Assembly: GCA_020638575.1 (NCBI GenBank)
Contig: JACKIH010000003.1
Span: 3,769,001 to 3,833,000 of the forward strand
Direction: 5' to 3'
From: Rhodospirillaceae bacterium
GTDB lineage: Bacteria; Pseudomonadota; Alphaproteobacteria; DSM-16000; Inquilinaceae
Length of the DNA: 64,000 nt
A program made the translations under genes and the position numbers. Of the stretch, positions 1-11,657 are shown one piece after another. The notes under the pieces are model-generated. The model did not search any database. It saw only the letters and a program-made list of their open reading frames with translations, and was not told where the DNA came from. Position 1 is the stretch's first letter. Each line of letters begins with the position of its first letter.

Positions 1-947
1 TGCTGGCGGTCGGCCGCATGGACCGCTCCAACGTGGTCGACGGCCGCATCCACCGTGTTCGCACCGGCCATGCCTGGCTGCTCGATGGCGAGGGCTCGGT
101 GCAGCAGGTGGTGGAGGTCGACGGGGTGCCCGCCAGCGGCGGCCTGTGCGGCGACGAGGGGCTGGTGGCCGCAACCCGGCTGGGCGAACTGGCGGTGGTG
201 GCCGGCACGCCCGACGAATCGCCGCCGGAGGACAGCGGCCTCACCTACGGCCAGGGCGTGGTCGCCGCCATCGATGCCGGGGGCGAGGTGGTCTGGCGCA
301 CGCATCTGCCGGGCGACGACAGCTACGGCGACACCATCTTGTTGTCGGATGTGGCGGCCCTGCCCGATGGCGGGCTGGCCGTCACCGGATCGGCCCGCGG
401 CTCGGCCGGCTGCCTGGGCCATGCGGCGGGCTACCTGGCCCTGCTGGATGGCACCGGGGCCCTGGCTTGGCAGTCCCCGCGCGACCTGTTCGCCGGTGCC
501 GACGTGACGGCGGTAACGGCTGGCGATGACGGCACGGTGTATGTGGCCGGGGCGGGCGGCCTGTGCGGCGATCAAGGGTTCCCGCGCATCGCCTGGGTCG
601 CTGCACTGGCCGAGGACCGGTCGATCGCCGCGACCCATTGCCTGGACCGCGACGGCCGCCCCCAGATCGAAGCACTGGCTTTTGTCGATGGCCATCTGGT
701 GGTGGCCGGAGAACGCCGGGCCGGCGACGCCGAGGGCCTGGGCGGCGATGCCATCGGCTGGCTTGCGGTGATCGACCCCGCTGGCGGCGAGGTGCTGGCC
801 GAGCAGACCGTCGGCATCGGGCTGGAAGAGGAAACTTTGGCGGATCTGGCGCTGGGGCCGGACGGTCAGGTGTGGGTGGCCGGCGAGATCTCCAGCTTCC
901 GCGGCACGGAGGGCTGGATCGCCCGCCTGGCGGACGGGTTCCGGTAG
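1..947 (+). CDS. Propeller-like repeat protein, 5' end outside window
   Basis: The reading frame is open from base 3 and the first ATG (base 18) falls inside what looks like a repeat unit, so the true start lies upstream of the window. About 309 residues are visible. The protein is built of repeats of the type hydrophobic strand, Gly-rich turn, Trp or Ala-Trp, then AALPDGG, AVTAGDDG or ALGPDGQ loops, the pattern of beta-propeller blades. Several blades carry paired GLCGD segments with Cys. No enzymatic motif is visible. The likely role is an extracytoplasmic or scaffold propeller, but this is inferred from the repeat pattern only. It ends at a TAG followed by a GC-rich hairpin. Confidence 0.6.
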   Translation, partial: LAVGRMDRSNVVDGRIHRVRTGHAWLLDGEGSVQQVVEVDGVPASGGLCGDEGLVAATRLGELAVVAGTPDESPPEDSGLTYGQGVVAAIDAGGEVVWRTHLPGDDSYGDTILLSDVAALPDGGLAVTGSARGSAGCLGHAAGYLALLDGTGALAWQSPRDLFAGADVTAVTAGDDGTVYVAGAGGLCGDQGFPRIAWVAALAEDRSIAATHCLDRDGRPQIEALAFVDGHLVVAGERRAGDAEGLGGDAIGWLAVIDPAGGEVLAEQTVGIGLEEETLADLALGPDGQVWVAGEISSFRGTEGWIARLADGFR

Positions 948-989
948 CGGCCGCATTGGGCGGTTTGCACCGCCTCTTGAGTCGGTTCC

Positions 990-1010
990 GGCCGGGATCC
1001 CCACCCGGCC
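990..1010. terminator. GC-rich hairpin after the propeller gene
   Basis: A 7-bp inverted repeat, GGCCGGG and CCCGGCC, is separated by a 7-nt loop and lies about 40 nt after the stop of the preceding gene. There is no T-run on either side, so an intrinsic terminator is only possible. Confidence 0.25.
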
Positions 1011-1141
1011 CCCCGATATTCGACAAGGACTTGGGCGGTCGGGGGCCGGAGTGGTCCGTCCCGCCACCGTGCGGTCATGCTGCGGCCACCCTTTGGGGGT
1101 GAGAGGAGGCGCCCTCTCACCGCCCGCCGAAGGGATCCGCC

Positions 1142-2008
1142 ATGCCACTGATCACCCGCCGCAGGGTCCTTGTCGGCATGGGCGCCGGTGCGGCCGCGGC
1201 CTTCGGCCTCGGCGGCTACGCCCTGGCGGTGGAGCCCTATCTGCGGCTGGTGGTGACCCCCTACGACCTGCCGCTCGCCGGCTGGTCCGGCCCGCCGCTC
1301 ACCATCGCCGCACTGGCCGACCTGCACATCTGCGAGCCCTACATGACCGCCGACCGGGTGGCGGAGATCGTGGCCGCGACCGACCGGCTGGGCGCCGACC
1401 TGGTGGTGCTTCTCGGCGATTTCGCCCGCGGCATCGCCCGCTTCGGTGCCGAGGACGTGGCGGTGGACGCATGGGCCGCGGCCCTCGCCGGGCTGTCGGC
1501 TCCCCTGGGCGTCTACGCCGTGCTGGGCAACCACGACTGGTGGTCGGGCCCCGACGTTGTGCGCGCCGGTCTGCGCGCCGCCGGCATCGTGCTGCTGGAA
1601 AACGCCGCGGTGAAGCTGGAGGCCCGCGGTCACCGCCTGTGGCTGGCCGGGCTCGGCGACCAGTGGGCGTTCGGCAGCCAGCGCGGCGTCGACGACCTGC
1701 CCGGCACGCTGGCGCAGGTGCGCGACGGTGACCCGGTGGTGCTGCTGGTCCACGAGCCGGACATCTTCCCCCGCGTGCCGCCGCGCGTCGCCGTCACGCT
1801 GGCCGGCCATACCCATGGCGGGCAGGTGCGCATCCCGTTCTACGGTCCGGTCGTGGTACCGTCGCGCTTCGGCGCGCGCTTTGCCTACGGGCATATCGTT
1901 GAGGGCGGCCGCCCTCTCATCGTGTCCGGCGGCTTGGGGATGACGGGGCTGCCGATCCGCTTCGGCGTGCCGCCGGAAATCGTGCTGGTCACCCTGCGCG
2001 GGGCGTGA
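1142..2008 (+). CDS. Tat-exported metallophosphoesterase (YkuE-like)
   Basis: This 288-residue calcineurin-like phosphoesterase begins with a twin-arginine type leader (RRR at residues 6-8, then a hydrophobic stretch to about residue 30). It is therefore probably exported folded or anchored at the periplasmic face. The metal-site motifs of the family are in order: D60-L-H62, GD at 92-93, GNHD at 129-132, a VHEPD segment and GHTHGG near the C-terminus. Homologues of this architecture act on phosphodiesters or lipid pyrophosphates, but the substrate cannot be read from the sequence. The start is supported by AAGGGAT about 7 nt upstream. It is convergent with meaB and stands alone. Confidence 0.85.
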   Translation: MPLITRRRVLVGMGAGAAAAFGLGGYALAVEPYLRLVVTPYDLPLAGWSGPPLTIAALADLHICEPYMTADRVAEIVAATDRLGADLVVLLGDFARGIARFGAEDVAVDAWAAALAGLSAPLGVYAVLGNHDWWSGPDVVRAGLRAAGIVLLENAAVKLEARGHRLWLAGLGDQWAFGSQRGVDDLPGTLAQVRDGDPVVLLVHEPDIFPRVPPRVAVTLAGHTHGGQVRIPFYGPVVVPSRFGARFAYGHIVEGGRPLIVSGGLGMTGLPIRFGVPPEIVLVTLRGA

Positions 2009-2029
2009 GGCTGCGGGCCGCAGGTGCCC

Positions 2030-3067
2030 CTACTTCACCCCGAAGGCGTGCAGCAGCCGGTCGGCGGCCAGCGAGGCGGTGATGCGGCCGGCGCCGACTT
2101 CGCGCTCGGTCTGGCCGAGGATCATCTCCACATCCTCGCTATCGTGCAGTGCGTCCAGCAGGCGGTCGCGCACGAGCTGCCACATCCAGCGGAGCTGCTG
2201 CTTGCGCCGCTTTTCCTGGCGCTCGCCGGTCTCGGTCAGCACCTCGCGGTGCTTCTCGATTTCCGCCCACAACTCGTCGAGCCCCATGCCGGTCAGCCCG
2301 CTGATCAGCACCACGGGCGGGCGCCAGTTGGGGCTGATGGGCGTCATGATGTGCAGCGCCCGGCGGTATTCCGCCGCCGCCAGCCGGGCCCGCTTGTTGT
2401 TGTCGCCGTCGGATTTGTTGACGGCGATCATGTCGGCGATTTCCAGCACACCCTTCTTGATGCCCTGCAACTCGTCGCCGGCCCCCGGCAGCATCAGCAC
2501 CAGGAAGAAGTCGCACATCTCCGCCACGGCGGTTTCCGACTGGCCGGCGCCGACGGTTTCCACCAGCACCACGTCGTAGCCGGCGGCTTCCAGCACCACC
2601 ATGCTTTCGCGCGTCATGCGGGTGACGCCGCCCAGCGTGCCGGAGGACGGCGAGGGGCGGATGAAGGCGTTGGGGTCGACCGACAGCTCGGCCATGCGCG
2701 TCTTGTCGCCGAGGATCGAGCCGCCGGTGCGGGTGGAGGACGGGTCCACGGCCAGCACCGCCACCTTGTAGCCCTGGCCGGTGAGGAACTTGCCGAAGCT
2801 TTCGATGAAGGTGCTCTTGCCCACGCCGGGCACGCCGGTGATGCCGACGCGCTGGGCGTTGCCCGCCTTGGGTTGCAGGCGCACCAACAGATCGGCGGCG
2901 AGCTTGCGGTGCTCGTCGCGCCGGCTTTCCACCAGCGTGATGGCGCGACCGATGGCCGCCCGGTTGCCGGTGAGCACCGCCTCGGCGAGCTGGGCCGGAT
3001 CGACGGGCGGCCGCCTAATGGGCCGCACCCCGCCCTCTGGACGGGGTGCAGTTGCAATATCAACCAT
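2030..3067 (-). CDS. meaB: Methylmalonyl-CoA mutase-associated GTPase MeaB
   Basis: A 345-residue G3E-family GTPase of the MeaB/ArgK type. The P-loop GITGVPGVGKS lies at residues 75-85, followed by the LAVDPSS switch segment and a NKSD base-recognition motif. MeaB assembles with methylmalonyl-CoA mutase, gates adenosylcobalamin delivery and protects the enzyme from inactivation. It is the third gene of a mutA-mutB-meaB operon on the minus strand, 48 nt after mutB, which matches that role. Length is typical of the family. Confidence 0.93.
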   Translation of the reverse strand: MVDIATAPRPEGGVRPIRRPPVDPAQLAEAVLTGNRAAIGRAITLVESRRDEHRKLAADLLVRLQPKAGNAQRVGITGVPGVGKSTFIESFGKFLTGQGYKVAVLAVDPSSTRTGGSILGDKTRMAELSVDPNAFIRPSPSSGTLGGVTRMTRESMVVLEAAGYDVVLVETVGAGQSETAVAEMCDFFLVLMLPGAGDELQGIKKGVLEIADMIAVNKSDGDNNKRARLAAAEYRRALHIMTPISPNWRPPVVLISGLTGMGLDELWAEIEKHREVLTETGERQEKRRKQQLRWMWQLVRDRLLDALHDSEDVEMILGQTEREVGAGRITASLAADRLLHAFGVK

Positions 3068-3115
3068 AGGTCGCGTTCTGTACTGCGGCGGGAGGAACCC
3101 CGCAAGGGGCGGGCG

Positions 3116-5322
<2,207 letters not shown>

Positions 5323-5326
<4 letters not shown>

Positions 5327-7428
5327 GGTACGCGGACTCCCAAGCGATCGAGGGTCTGCTCAAGCGTATCGAGGACATTGCCGCCGAGGAAGATGAAGTC
5401 GTCGACCCCGGCTGCGGTGTAGACGTCCCGCTGGTCGCCGGGTGCCCCGGCAAGGAACAGGAACTCGCACCCCGCCGCCTTCAGCGCCTGGGCAAAGGGG
5501 ACGGCATGCTCGCCATAGAGCTTGTCGCTGGAGCACAGGACGGCGATGCGGCAGCCGCTGTCCTTGAACGCGGCGACGCAGGCCCCGGCGTCGGAGAAGC
5601 CGCCCGTGTTGACGGCTTCGATGCCGGCGACCTCGAAGAAGTTCTTCGCGAAGGTGGCGCGGCCGGTGTGGTGGGCGATGGAGCCGATATTGGCCTCGAA
5701 GATCTTCGGGGCCGGGTTGCCGGCGGCGGCATGGGCCAGGCTGGCGTCGCGCAGCCGCTCGAACAGGGCGGCGAAGCGGCGCGCCGGCAGCGGCGTCACC
5801 GTATCAGGCGTGCCCGCCAGGGCGCCGGCCATCTGGGCGATGGTGGCACCGGCACCGGCGGCCTTCACCAGAGCAGCGGTCAGGGCACCGTCCCCGGCCA
5901 CCGCCGCGGCGTCGCCCAGGCCCGACAGGACCACGGCGTCGGCACCGCGACTGGCCGCCGTGCGCAGGGCCGCGAGGTCCGGTGCGGCGTGGGCGGGCAC
6001 CTTTTCGGTGATGTTGGGGAATTCCGACACGCCGGTCAGCGGGTCCTTGCGGCGGGCCAGGTTCTTTTTGCGCTGGTCCCAGGTGTGGTCGATGGCCTTG
6101 GCGATGTGGCCGGTGCGCAGGGCCACGACGATGCCGCCGCAGGCTTCGATCGCCTGGAACTCGTGCCACGCCACGTCGGCGAGCTGGTCGGTCAGGCTTT
6201 CGACGTACCAGGAGCCGCCGGAGGGATCGATCACCTTGTTGAGCGAGCTTTCCTCATGCAGCAGGTGCTGGATGTTGCGGGCGATGCGCAGCGAAGTGCC
6301 GTCGGGCAGGCCGAGCGCTGCGTCGTAGGGTTCCACGGTGATCGCATCGGCTCCGCCGAGGGCGGCGGCGAAGGCGGCGACGCTGGTGCGCAGGATGTTC
6401 ACCCAGGGGTCGACCCGGCTCATCATGCGTTCCGCGGTGCGGGCCGCAGCCCACATGGCCTGGGCCGCTTCGGATGCACCGGAGGCGGCGGTGATGCGCG
6501 ACCACATGCGCCGGGCGGCGCGCAGCTTGGCGATGGTTTCGAAGAAGTCGCAGTCGACGGAGAAGCGGAAGGCGATCTGCCCCGCCGCGTCGTCGACCGA
6601 CATCCCGGACGCCGTGAGCGCCCGCAGGTAGGCGACACCGGTGGCCATGGCGACCGCCAGGTCTTCGGCTTCGCTGGCGCCGGCGGTGTGATAGGCGGCG
6701 GTATCCACCGTCACCGCACGGCTGCCGGGTGCCGTCTCGGCCACATAGTTGGCCAGGTCGGCCATGCGCTTCAGCGCCGTCTCCACATTCGTGGCAAGCT
6801 TGCCGCTGCCGGCCAGCGCGCCGATGGGGTCGGCGCCGAGCATCGCCTGGCAGGCCTTGGCAGCCACGCCGCGCTTGCTGAGCAGGGCAAAGTAGAGCGC
6901 CGCGGCGGGCAGGGCCTGTTCGCCCGCTTCCAGGTCGAGCGGCGCGATCGTCAAATCCACGTCGGCGAGCGCCCGCTCCAGGTCCGCCAGCCCGGTCACC
7001 ATCACGCCGTCGACGCCGGCCAGGTCCGACCCGTCGGCTGCGGCGGGGGAGACCCCGGCGCGCGCCGCCTGGTCCAGGCGCAGCAGCACCGAAGTGGTGC
7101 CCTTGGCCAGGTCGGTCAGGATCATCTTGTTGGCGACGGCCGGATCGGGGTGCACGGCTTCCTGGCGGATGTCCCACCCGGCCTGCACCACACCGTCGGC
7201 GGTGCGGGCTCGGGTGAACGGCGCCGCCCCTGGGAAGCCCGACGGATCGCCATCGGCCGGCCAGTCGTCGCGGGTATAGATCGGCTGCACCGTGATGCCA
7301 TCGTAGGTGCGATGCAGCATCTTCTTGTCGAACGGTGCTCCTTTCAGCACCTTTTCGACTTCCGCCACCCAGTCTTCATAGCTGACCGGGGCGAATTCGC
7401 CGCCGAGGATCAGATCGCTGTCGCTCAT
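5323..7428 (-). CDS. mutA: Methylmalonyl-CoA mutase, small subunit
   Basis: A 701-residue non-catalytic partner of MutB. It shares the mutase fold, with FRFSVDCDFFETIAKLRAAR and HLLHEESSLNKVIDPSGGSW-like segments, but its C-terminal domain lacks the DxHxxG cobalamin motif: the equivalent region reads IGSIAHHTGRATF. This is expected of the small subunit, which stabilises the heterodimer. A GGGAGG ribosome site 5-6 nt upstream supports the start. It is the first gene of the operon, so the promoter should lie in the 220-nt divergent region shared with the BadI-like gene. No cobalamin riboswitch was recognised there. Confidence 0.92.
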
Positions 7429-7648
7429 TTCGCCTCCCTAGGCATCACACGACCCTACCACCACTGGACGTGCCGCTGCACCCGTTCAATCAGTCCGAAC
7501 CCATTGTGGTTCCGAACGACGGTGCAGACCGCGATGCTGCCGATCCCGGCCGGCGAAGCGCGCCACCCGCACAGCGTGCATGGACGCGCCCCTCCTGCCC
7601 GGATTACAGAAGGCACCGCGGCAATGGCTCCCCGATGGAGGTGGGCGA

Positions 7649-8431
7649 ATGGACTATCAGGACATCCTCTATGAGGCCCGCGGTGGCGTCGCCTTGATCA
7701 CGATCAATCGCCCGGACAAAATGAACGCGTTTCGGGCCCAGACCTGCGAAGAGTTGATCCACGCGCTCAACCGGGCGGGCTGGGACAAGGCGGTGGGCGT
7801 GATCGTGCTCACCGGTGCGGGCACCAAGGCCTTCTGCACCGGCGGCGACCAGTCGGCCCATGCCGGCAGCTACGACGGCCGCGGCACCATCGGGCTACCC
7901 CTGGAGGAGATGCAGGGGCTGATCCGCGACGTGCCCAAGCCGGTCATCGCCAAGGTGCGCGGATATGCCATCGGCGGCGGCCATGTGCTGGCGCTGGTGT
8001 GCGACCTCACCATCGCGGCGGAGAACGCGGTGTTCGGCCAGGTGGGCCCCAAGGTGGGCTCCGTCGATCCCGGGTTCGGCACCGCCTACATGGCGCGCTG
8101 CATCGGCGAGAAGAAGGCGCGCGAGGTCTGGTACCTGTGCCGGCGCTACACCGCCCACCAGGCGGTGGCGATGGGGCTGGCCAACATCGCCGTGCCCGAC
8201 GACGAGCTGGACGCCACGGTGGACCAGTGGTGTGCGGAGATCCTGGAAAAGAGCCCGACGGCGCTGGCCATCGCCAAGCGGTCGTTCAACGCCGATACCG
8301 CGTCGATCGCCGGCATCTCGTCGATGGGGCTCTACCACGTCTCCCAGTTCTACCAGTCCGAGGAGAGCCAGGAGGGCGTGCAAGCGTTTCTGGAGAAACG
8401 CAAGCCGGACTTCCGCAAGCACCAGAAGTAG
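7649..8431 (+). CDS. badI: BadI/MenB-type crotonase: 2-ketocyclohexanecarboxyl-CoA hydrolase-like
   Basis: A 260-residue crotonase-fold enzyme. Motifs FCTGGDQSAH, GYAIGGGHVLALVCDLTIAA, FGQVGPKVGSVDPGFG and EKKAREVWYLCRRY are those of the MenB/BadI branch rather than ordinary enoyl-CoA hydratases. The YDGRGTIGLP insertion and the C-terminal FLEKRKPDFRK fit BadI, which cleaves the ring of 2-ketocyclohexanecarboxyl-CoA to pimeloyl-CoA in alicyclic or anaerobic aromatic degradation. Naphthoate synthase MenB is the alternative. ATG at 7649 is chosen over 7580 because GGAGGT lies just upstream. No other bad or men gene is adjacent; the divergent neighbour is the methylmalonyl-CoA mutase operon. Confidence 0.7.
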   Translation: MDYQDILYEARGGVALITINRPDKMNAFRAQTCEELIHALNRAGWDKAVGVIVLTGAGTKAFCTGGDQSAHAGSYDGRGTIGLPLEEMQGLIRDVPKPVIAKVRGYAIGGGHVLALVCDLTIAAENAVFGQVGPKVGSVDPGFGTAYMARCIGEKKAREVWYLCRRYTAHQAVAMGLANIAVPDDELDATVDQWCAEILEKSPTALAIAKRSFNADTASIAGISSMGLYHVSQFYQSEESQEGVQAFLEKRKPDFRKHQK

Positions 8432-8478
8432 GGGGGCGGCTACCGGCGGGGCGGTAGCGGCCCATCCGGCCAACAGCC

Positions 8479-8539
8479 GATATCCCCGCGGAGGCGGGGA
8501 TATCAAGGATTTCAGGCAGATGCCCGGCTGCGCGGGCAT
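8479..8539. repeat. Two tandem palindromes (REP-like) between convergent genes
   Basis: The first palindrome has an 11-bp perfect stem, GATATCCCCGC (8479-8489) and GCGGGGATATC (8494-8504), with loop GGAG. The second has a 7-bp stem, ATGCCCG (8520-8526) and CGGGCAT (8533-8539), followed by GACGAT. The pair resembles REP-type intergenic palindromes of proteobacterial genomes. It sits between the convergent badI-like gene and hemY, where it could act as a bidirectional terminator or mRNA stabiliser. Confidence 0.6.
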
Positions 8540-8552
8540 GACGATCCGGGGA

Positions 8553-9905
8553 TCAGCCCGGCGGCGGCAGGGTTGACCCGGCGGTCGGCTCGGCCCCGTG
8601 GAAGGGCAGGTGCATCGCGGCGACGGGCTTGGTCCACACGATGGTGTCGAAGGCCCCGCAGTGGGTGCACACCGCCGACCACACCGGCAACACGCTGCCG
8701 CAGGCCTGGCACACCCACGCTTCGTCGGGACCGGCGCTGTCGGCCCGCAGCAGCCACGAGCGGGCCGCTTCGGCATCGTGGCTTTCGCCGTGCTCCAGGT
8801 CCGCCATGGTGCGCAAGGCGCGGCGGGACGGTGCGCGGTCGACCAGCGCCTTCAGGGTCTCGCGGGCCTGCGCCCAGTGCTCGGCGCCGATCTGGGCGCG
8901 TGCCAGCACCAGGCCGCTTTCCGGCTCGCCCGGCGCCAGGGCGTAGAGCCGTTCGGCCCGGCGCAGGCGCACCAGCGGATCCTCGTCGCGGTCGAGCCGC
9001 AGGTAGATTTCCGCCAGATCGGGGTGGGCCGCCTTCGGCCAGGTCTTTTCGATCAGCTTGGCGGCTTGGCGGGGGCGCTCGGTGCGCTCCAGCATGTGGG
9101 CTTCACGCAGCACGGCCGGCACGAACAGCGGCGACAGGCCGGTTGCCTGGTGGGCCAGCGACTGGGCGGCATCCAGGTTTTCCGCGGCTTCTGCCTCGCG
9201 CGAGCGTTCGATCAGCACGGCCGTCTTCTGGCGCCGTGCGGTGTCCGCGTCGATCAGCCCGGCGCGCTGGGCCGCCACCAGGCTGTCCTGGGCTTCCACC
9301 CAGCGGCGCATGCGCACCTCAAGCTCCAGGCAGGTGCGGATCACCCACGGCGTCATCGGCCGGATGGCGCGGGCCCGCTGGGCCAGTTCCAGGGCGCGCA
9401 GGTGGTCGTCGTCGCGCATGGCCTGGCTGAGCAGGCCGCGCAGGGCCAGGAACTCCGTCTCGCTGCGTTCCAGCATGCGCTCGAAGTAGCGGGCCGCGGC
9501 ACTGTCGTCGCCGTGGAGCTGGGCAGCCTGGGCGGCCAGCAGCATTGTCAGCGGCGGCTCGTCGAGCAGCGTGTCGGCCTTGCGCGACAGCTTGGACGCG
9601 CTCTCCACGTCGCCGGCGGCCACCGCCACCATGCCCTGGGTGAGCGCCTGGTAGCCACGCATGCGGCGTGACTGGCTGCGGTTGCGGGCGATCGACCCGG
9701 GGGCACCGAGGAGGGCTCGCCAGGCCCGGTAGAACAGGGCGGCCGCGACGATGATGATCAGCACGGCCAGCACCAGCACGCCCATCTCGGTGTGGGCCTG
9801 GTAGCCCAGCCACTCGATGGTCACCGAACCGGGATGCTCGACCAGGAACAGGGCGGCCGCGATCGCGATGCCGGCCTGAACGATCAGGAAGAACGCGCGC
9901 CTCAT
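8553..9905 (-). CDS. hemY: HemY-type membrane TPR protein with C-terminal zinc ribbon
   Basis: A 450-residue protein with two N-terminal membrane segments (about residues 5-22 and 42-62) followed by a conserved KADTLL region and tetratricopeptide-like helices. The C-terminus adds a zinc-ribbon-like cluster, C399-x2-C402 and C413-x2-C416. HemY proteins are associated with tetrapyrrole synthesis loci, although their exact biochemical role is not settled; they should not be confused with the unrelated protoporphyrinogen oxidase also called HemY. Its start overlaps the stop of the Mic60-like gene by 4 nt, making it the last gene of hemC-hemD-mic60-hemY. Confidence 0.85.
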   Translation of the reverse strand: MRRAFFLIVQAGIAIAAALFLVEHPGSVTIEWLGYQAHTEMGVLVLAVLIIIVAAALFYRAWRALLGAPGSIARNRSQSRRMRGYQALTQGMVAVAAGDVESASKLSRKADTLLDEPPLTMLLAAQAAQLHGDDSAAARYFERMLERSETEFLALRGLLSQAMRDDDHLRALELAQRARAIRPMTPWVIRTCLELEVRMRRWVEAQDSLVAAQRAGLIDADTARRQKTAVLIERSREAEAAENLDAAQSLAHQATGLSPLFVPAVLREAHMLERTERPRQAAKLIEKTWPKAAHPDLAEIYLRLDRDEDPLVRLRRAERLYALAPGEPESGLVLARAQIGAEHWAQARETLKALVDRAPSRRALRTMADLEHGESHDAEAARSWLLRADSAGPDEAWVCQACGSVLPVWSAVCTHCGAFDTIVWTKPVAAMHLPFHGAEPTAGSTLPPPG

Positions 9906-11632
9906 TGTGCGGCCTCGCCTCCGCTCGTGCCGGACAATCTGTCGAGGACGGCCTGGCCAAGCCGGGCGAGGGCCGCATCGGCGGCCAGACGGGCCCGCGC
10001 GTCGGCCATCCAGCCGGCGGCAGCTTCGGCGGCCTGGCCGGTCAGCGCTTCCATCTCCCCAACCGCGGCGGCAAGATCGCCGGAGCGCAGGTTGAATTCC
10101 GCCCGCGCCAGGATGGCATCAGTTTCCTCGCCGGCCACCATGCCGGGGGCACGGCGGATGGTCACCAGCTCGCTCAGGCTCTCCAGCGTCATGTCCAGCC
10201 AGTCGGGATCGGGATTCGAGCCGTCGGCTGCCAGCACGCTGCGGGCGAGATCGGGGAAGCGGGCGGCGAGGGCAGCGCGCGTGGGAATGCCGCTGGCGGC
10301 GCGGTCGGCAATGGCCGCCACGGCCTCCGACAGCTCGGGGTCGGCCGCCACCAGCGTGTCCACCGTGGCCAGCGAGACCGCGAACGGGCCGGAGTTCCCC
10401 AGGTCGTTGCGCAGCTGGCTGTAGGCGAGCGCCAGAGCCTGGTCGTTCTCGATGCCGCGGTTCACGCGCTCGGCAACGCCTTCCACAGAGCCGAGGCGGT
10501 CCTGCACCGCGGCGAGGGCCTCTGCGGTTTCGCTGGAGGTGGTGTCGAGCCGGCTGGCCACCTCGCTCAGCCGGTCGCTGAGGCCGGAGACGGCGCCGTC
10601 GAGGCTGTCGACGCGGCTGCGCAGGCCGGTGACTTCGGTGCGCATGGGGTCGAGAGCAGCGCCGACGATGTCGGACACGTCGAAGCTTGCCACCGACGCG
10701 GCGGCGGCGTCCGCGGCTTCGCGCACCGCCGCCAGTTCGCCGCGGATGGCGTTCAGGTCGGCACCGGCGTCGTCCGTGGCCTGCGGTGCCGCCAGCGTAT
10801 CGCCGATGCGATCCTCCAGGCTGTCGAGCCGTTCGCCCAGCGCCGCCAAGGCTTCCAGAGTGCCGCCATCGGGCTGCAGGGCGGCACCGGCAGCCGGCCG
10901 CTCGCCGGCCGGTGCTGCTGCGATCGCCGCCACGGACTGCTCAAGGGCAGCCACCCGGTCGGACAGTGCGGCCACGTCGGCCGTATCCGCCGGACCGCCG
11001 GCCTGCGGCGCCCACAGGTCGGGCAGGATGGAGGGCGCCCAGGCGGGCGCGAAGGCCGTACCCACAAGCGCGACGATGGCGACCAGCAGGGCCAACCAGC
11101 CGATGCCGCCGCCGCGGCGCGCCTGGGCAGCGCCGATCAGCAACGCCGCGGTGTCGTCGTGGCGGTCCTCGTCGTCGTCGCGATCCCGGGCGGGACCGGC
11201 ATTTGCCTGGCGGGATGCGGCCGGCTCGACCATCGCGGCAACGGCCGGCACTTCGCCGGTTGCGACGGGGCTTGGCATCGCTGTGTCATCGCCGCTGTGG
11301 GCGGGCTCGGGGAGCGCTTCGCTCTCGGCCTCGCCCTCGCGCGGACCGGCCGCTTCCTGCAGGTCGGCCTCGCTGAGCACGATCCCATGGGTCGCAGCGG
11401 CGGCGCGGATTTCGGCATGGCGGCCATCCGGAATCGCCGAGCGGGTCTTCCACCCCTGCACCGTGGTCACCGGCACGCCCAACTTGTGCGCCATCGGCCT
11501 GATGCCGCCGAACTGGGCGATCACCCGCTCTGCGGCGGTGGGCTGGGTGGCGGCATCCCCTTCGACGGCCTGGTCGTGCTCCCCGGAGGGCGCGTCGGTG
11601 GGATCCTTCTGGTCTTCTGGACGGTCAACCAT
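9902..11632 (-). CDS. Mitofilin/Mic60-like inner-membrane protein with N-terminal HTH-like segment
   Basis: A 576-residue protein encoded between hemD and hemY, the position of the alphaproteobacterial homologue of mitochondrial Mic60. It has a single membrane segment at about 177-197, a long acidic coiled coil (about 210-400) rich in LSDRV, LDSLEDRIG and LRSRVDSL heptads, and a conserved C-terminal helical domain. In bacteria Mic60 shapes intracytoplasmic membranes. Residues 35-70 contain AERVIAQFGG, MAHKLGVPVTTVQGWK and IPDGR, which looks like a Cro/YdaS-type helix-turn-helix; the link between an HTH-like segment and a membrane-shaping protein is notable. The gene starts 25 nt after hemD ends. 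Confidence 0.8.
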   Translation of the reverse strand: MVDRPEDQKDPTDAPSGEHDQAVEGDAATQPTAAERVIAQFGGIRPMAHKLGVPVTTVQGWKTRSAIPDGRHAEIRAAAATHGIVLSEADLQEAAGPREGEAESEALPEPAHSGDDTAMPSPVATGEVPAVAAMVEPAASRQANAGPARDRDDDEDRHDDTAALLIGAAQARRGGGIGWLALLVAIVALVGTAFAPAWAPSILPDLWAPQAGGPADTADVAALSDRVAALEQSVAAIAAAPAGERPAAGAALQPDGGTLEALAALGERLDSLEDRIGDTLAAPQATDDAGADLNAIRGELAAVREAADAAAASVASFDVSDIVGAALDPMRTEVTGLRSRVDSLDGAVSGLSDRLSEVASRLDTTSSETAEALAAVQDRLGSVEGVAERVNRGIENDQALALAYSQLRNDLGNSGPFAVSLATVDTLVAADPELSEAVAAIADRAASGIPTRAALAARFPDLARSVLAADGSNPDPDWLDMTLESLSELVTIRRAPGMVAGEETDAILARAEFNLRSGDLAAAVGEMEALTGQAAEAAAGWMADARARLAADAALARLGQAVLDRLSGTSGGEAAQ

Positions 11633-11657
11633 GGGGCGTGTTTGTCTGTTTCTGGTT

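Noticed and set aside
7429..7648. Cobalamin riboswitch upstream of mutA
   Set aside because: No B12-box-like conserved segment was recognised in the 220-nt region, and this operon encodes B12-using, not B12-making, enzymes.
5506..7674. Long plus-strand open frame opposite mutA
   Set aside because: Antisense shadow of the methylmalonyl-CoA mutase small subunit with no recognisable motif and no ribosome site.
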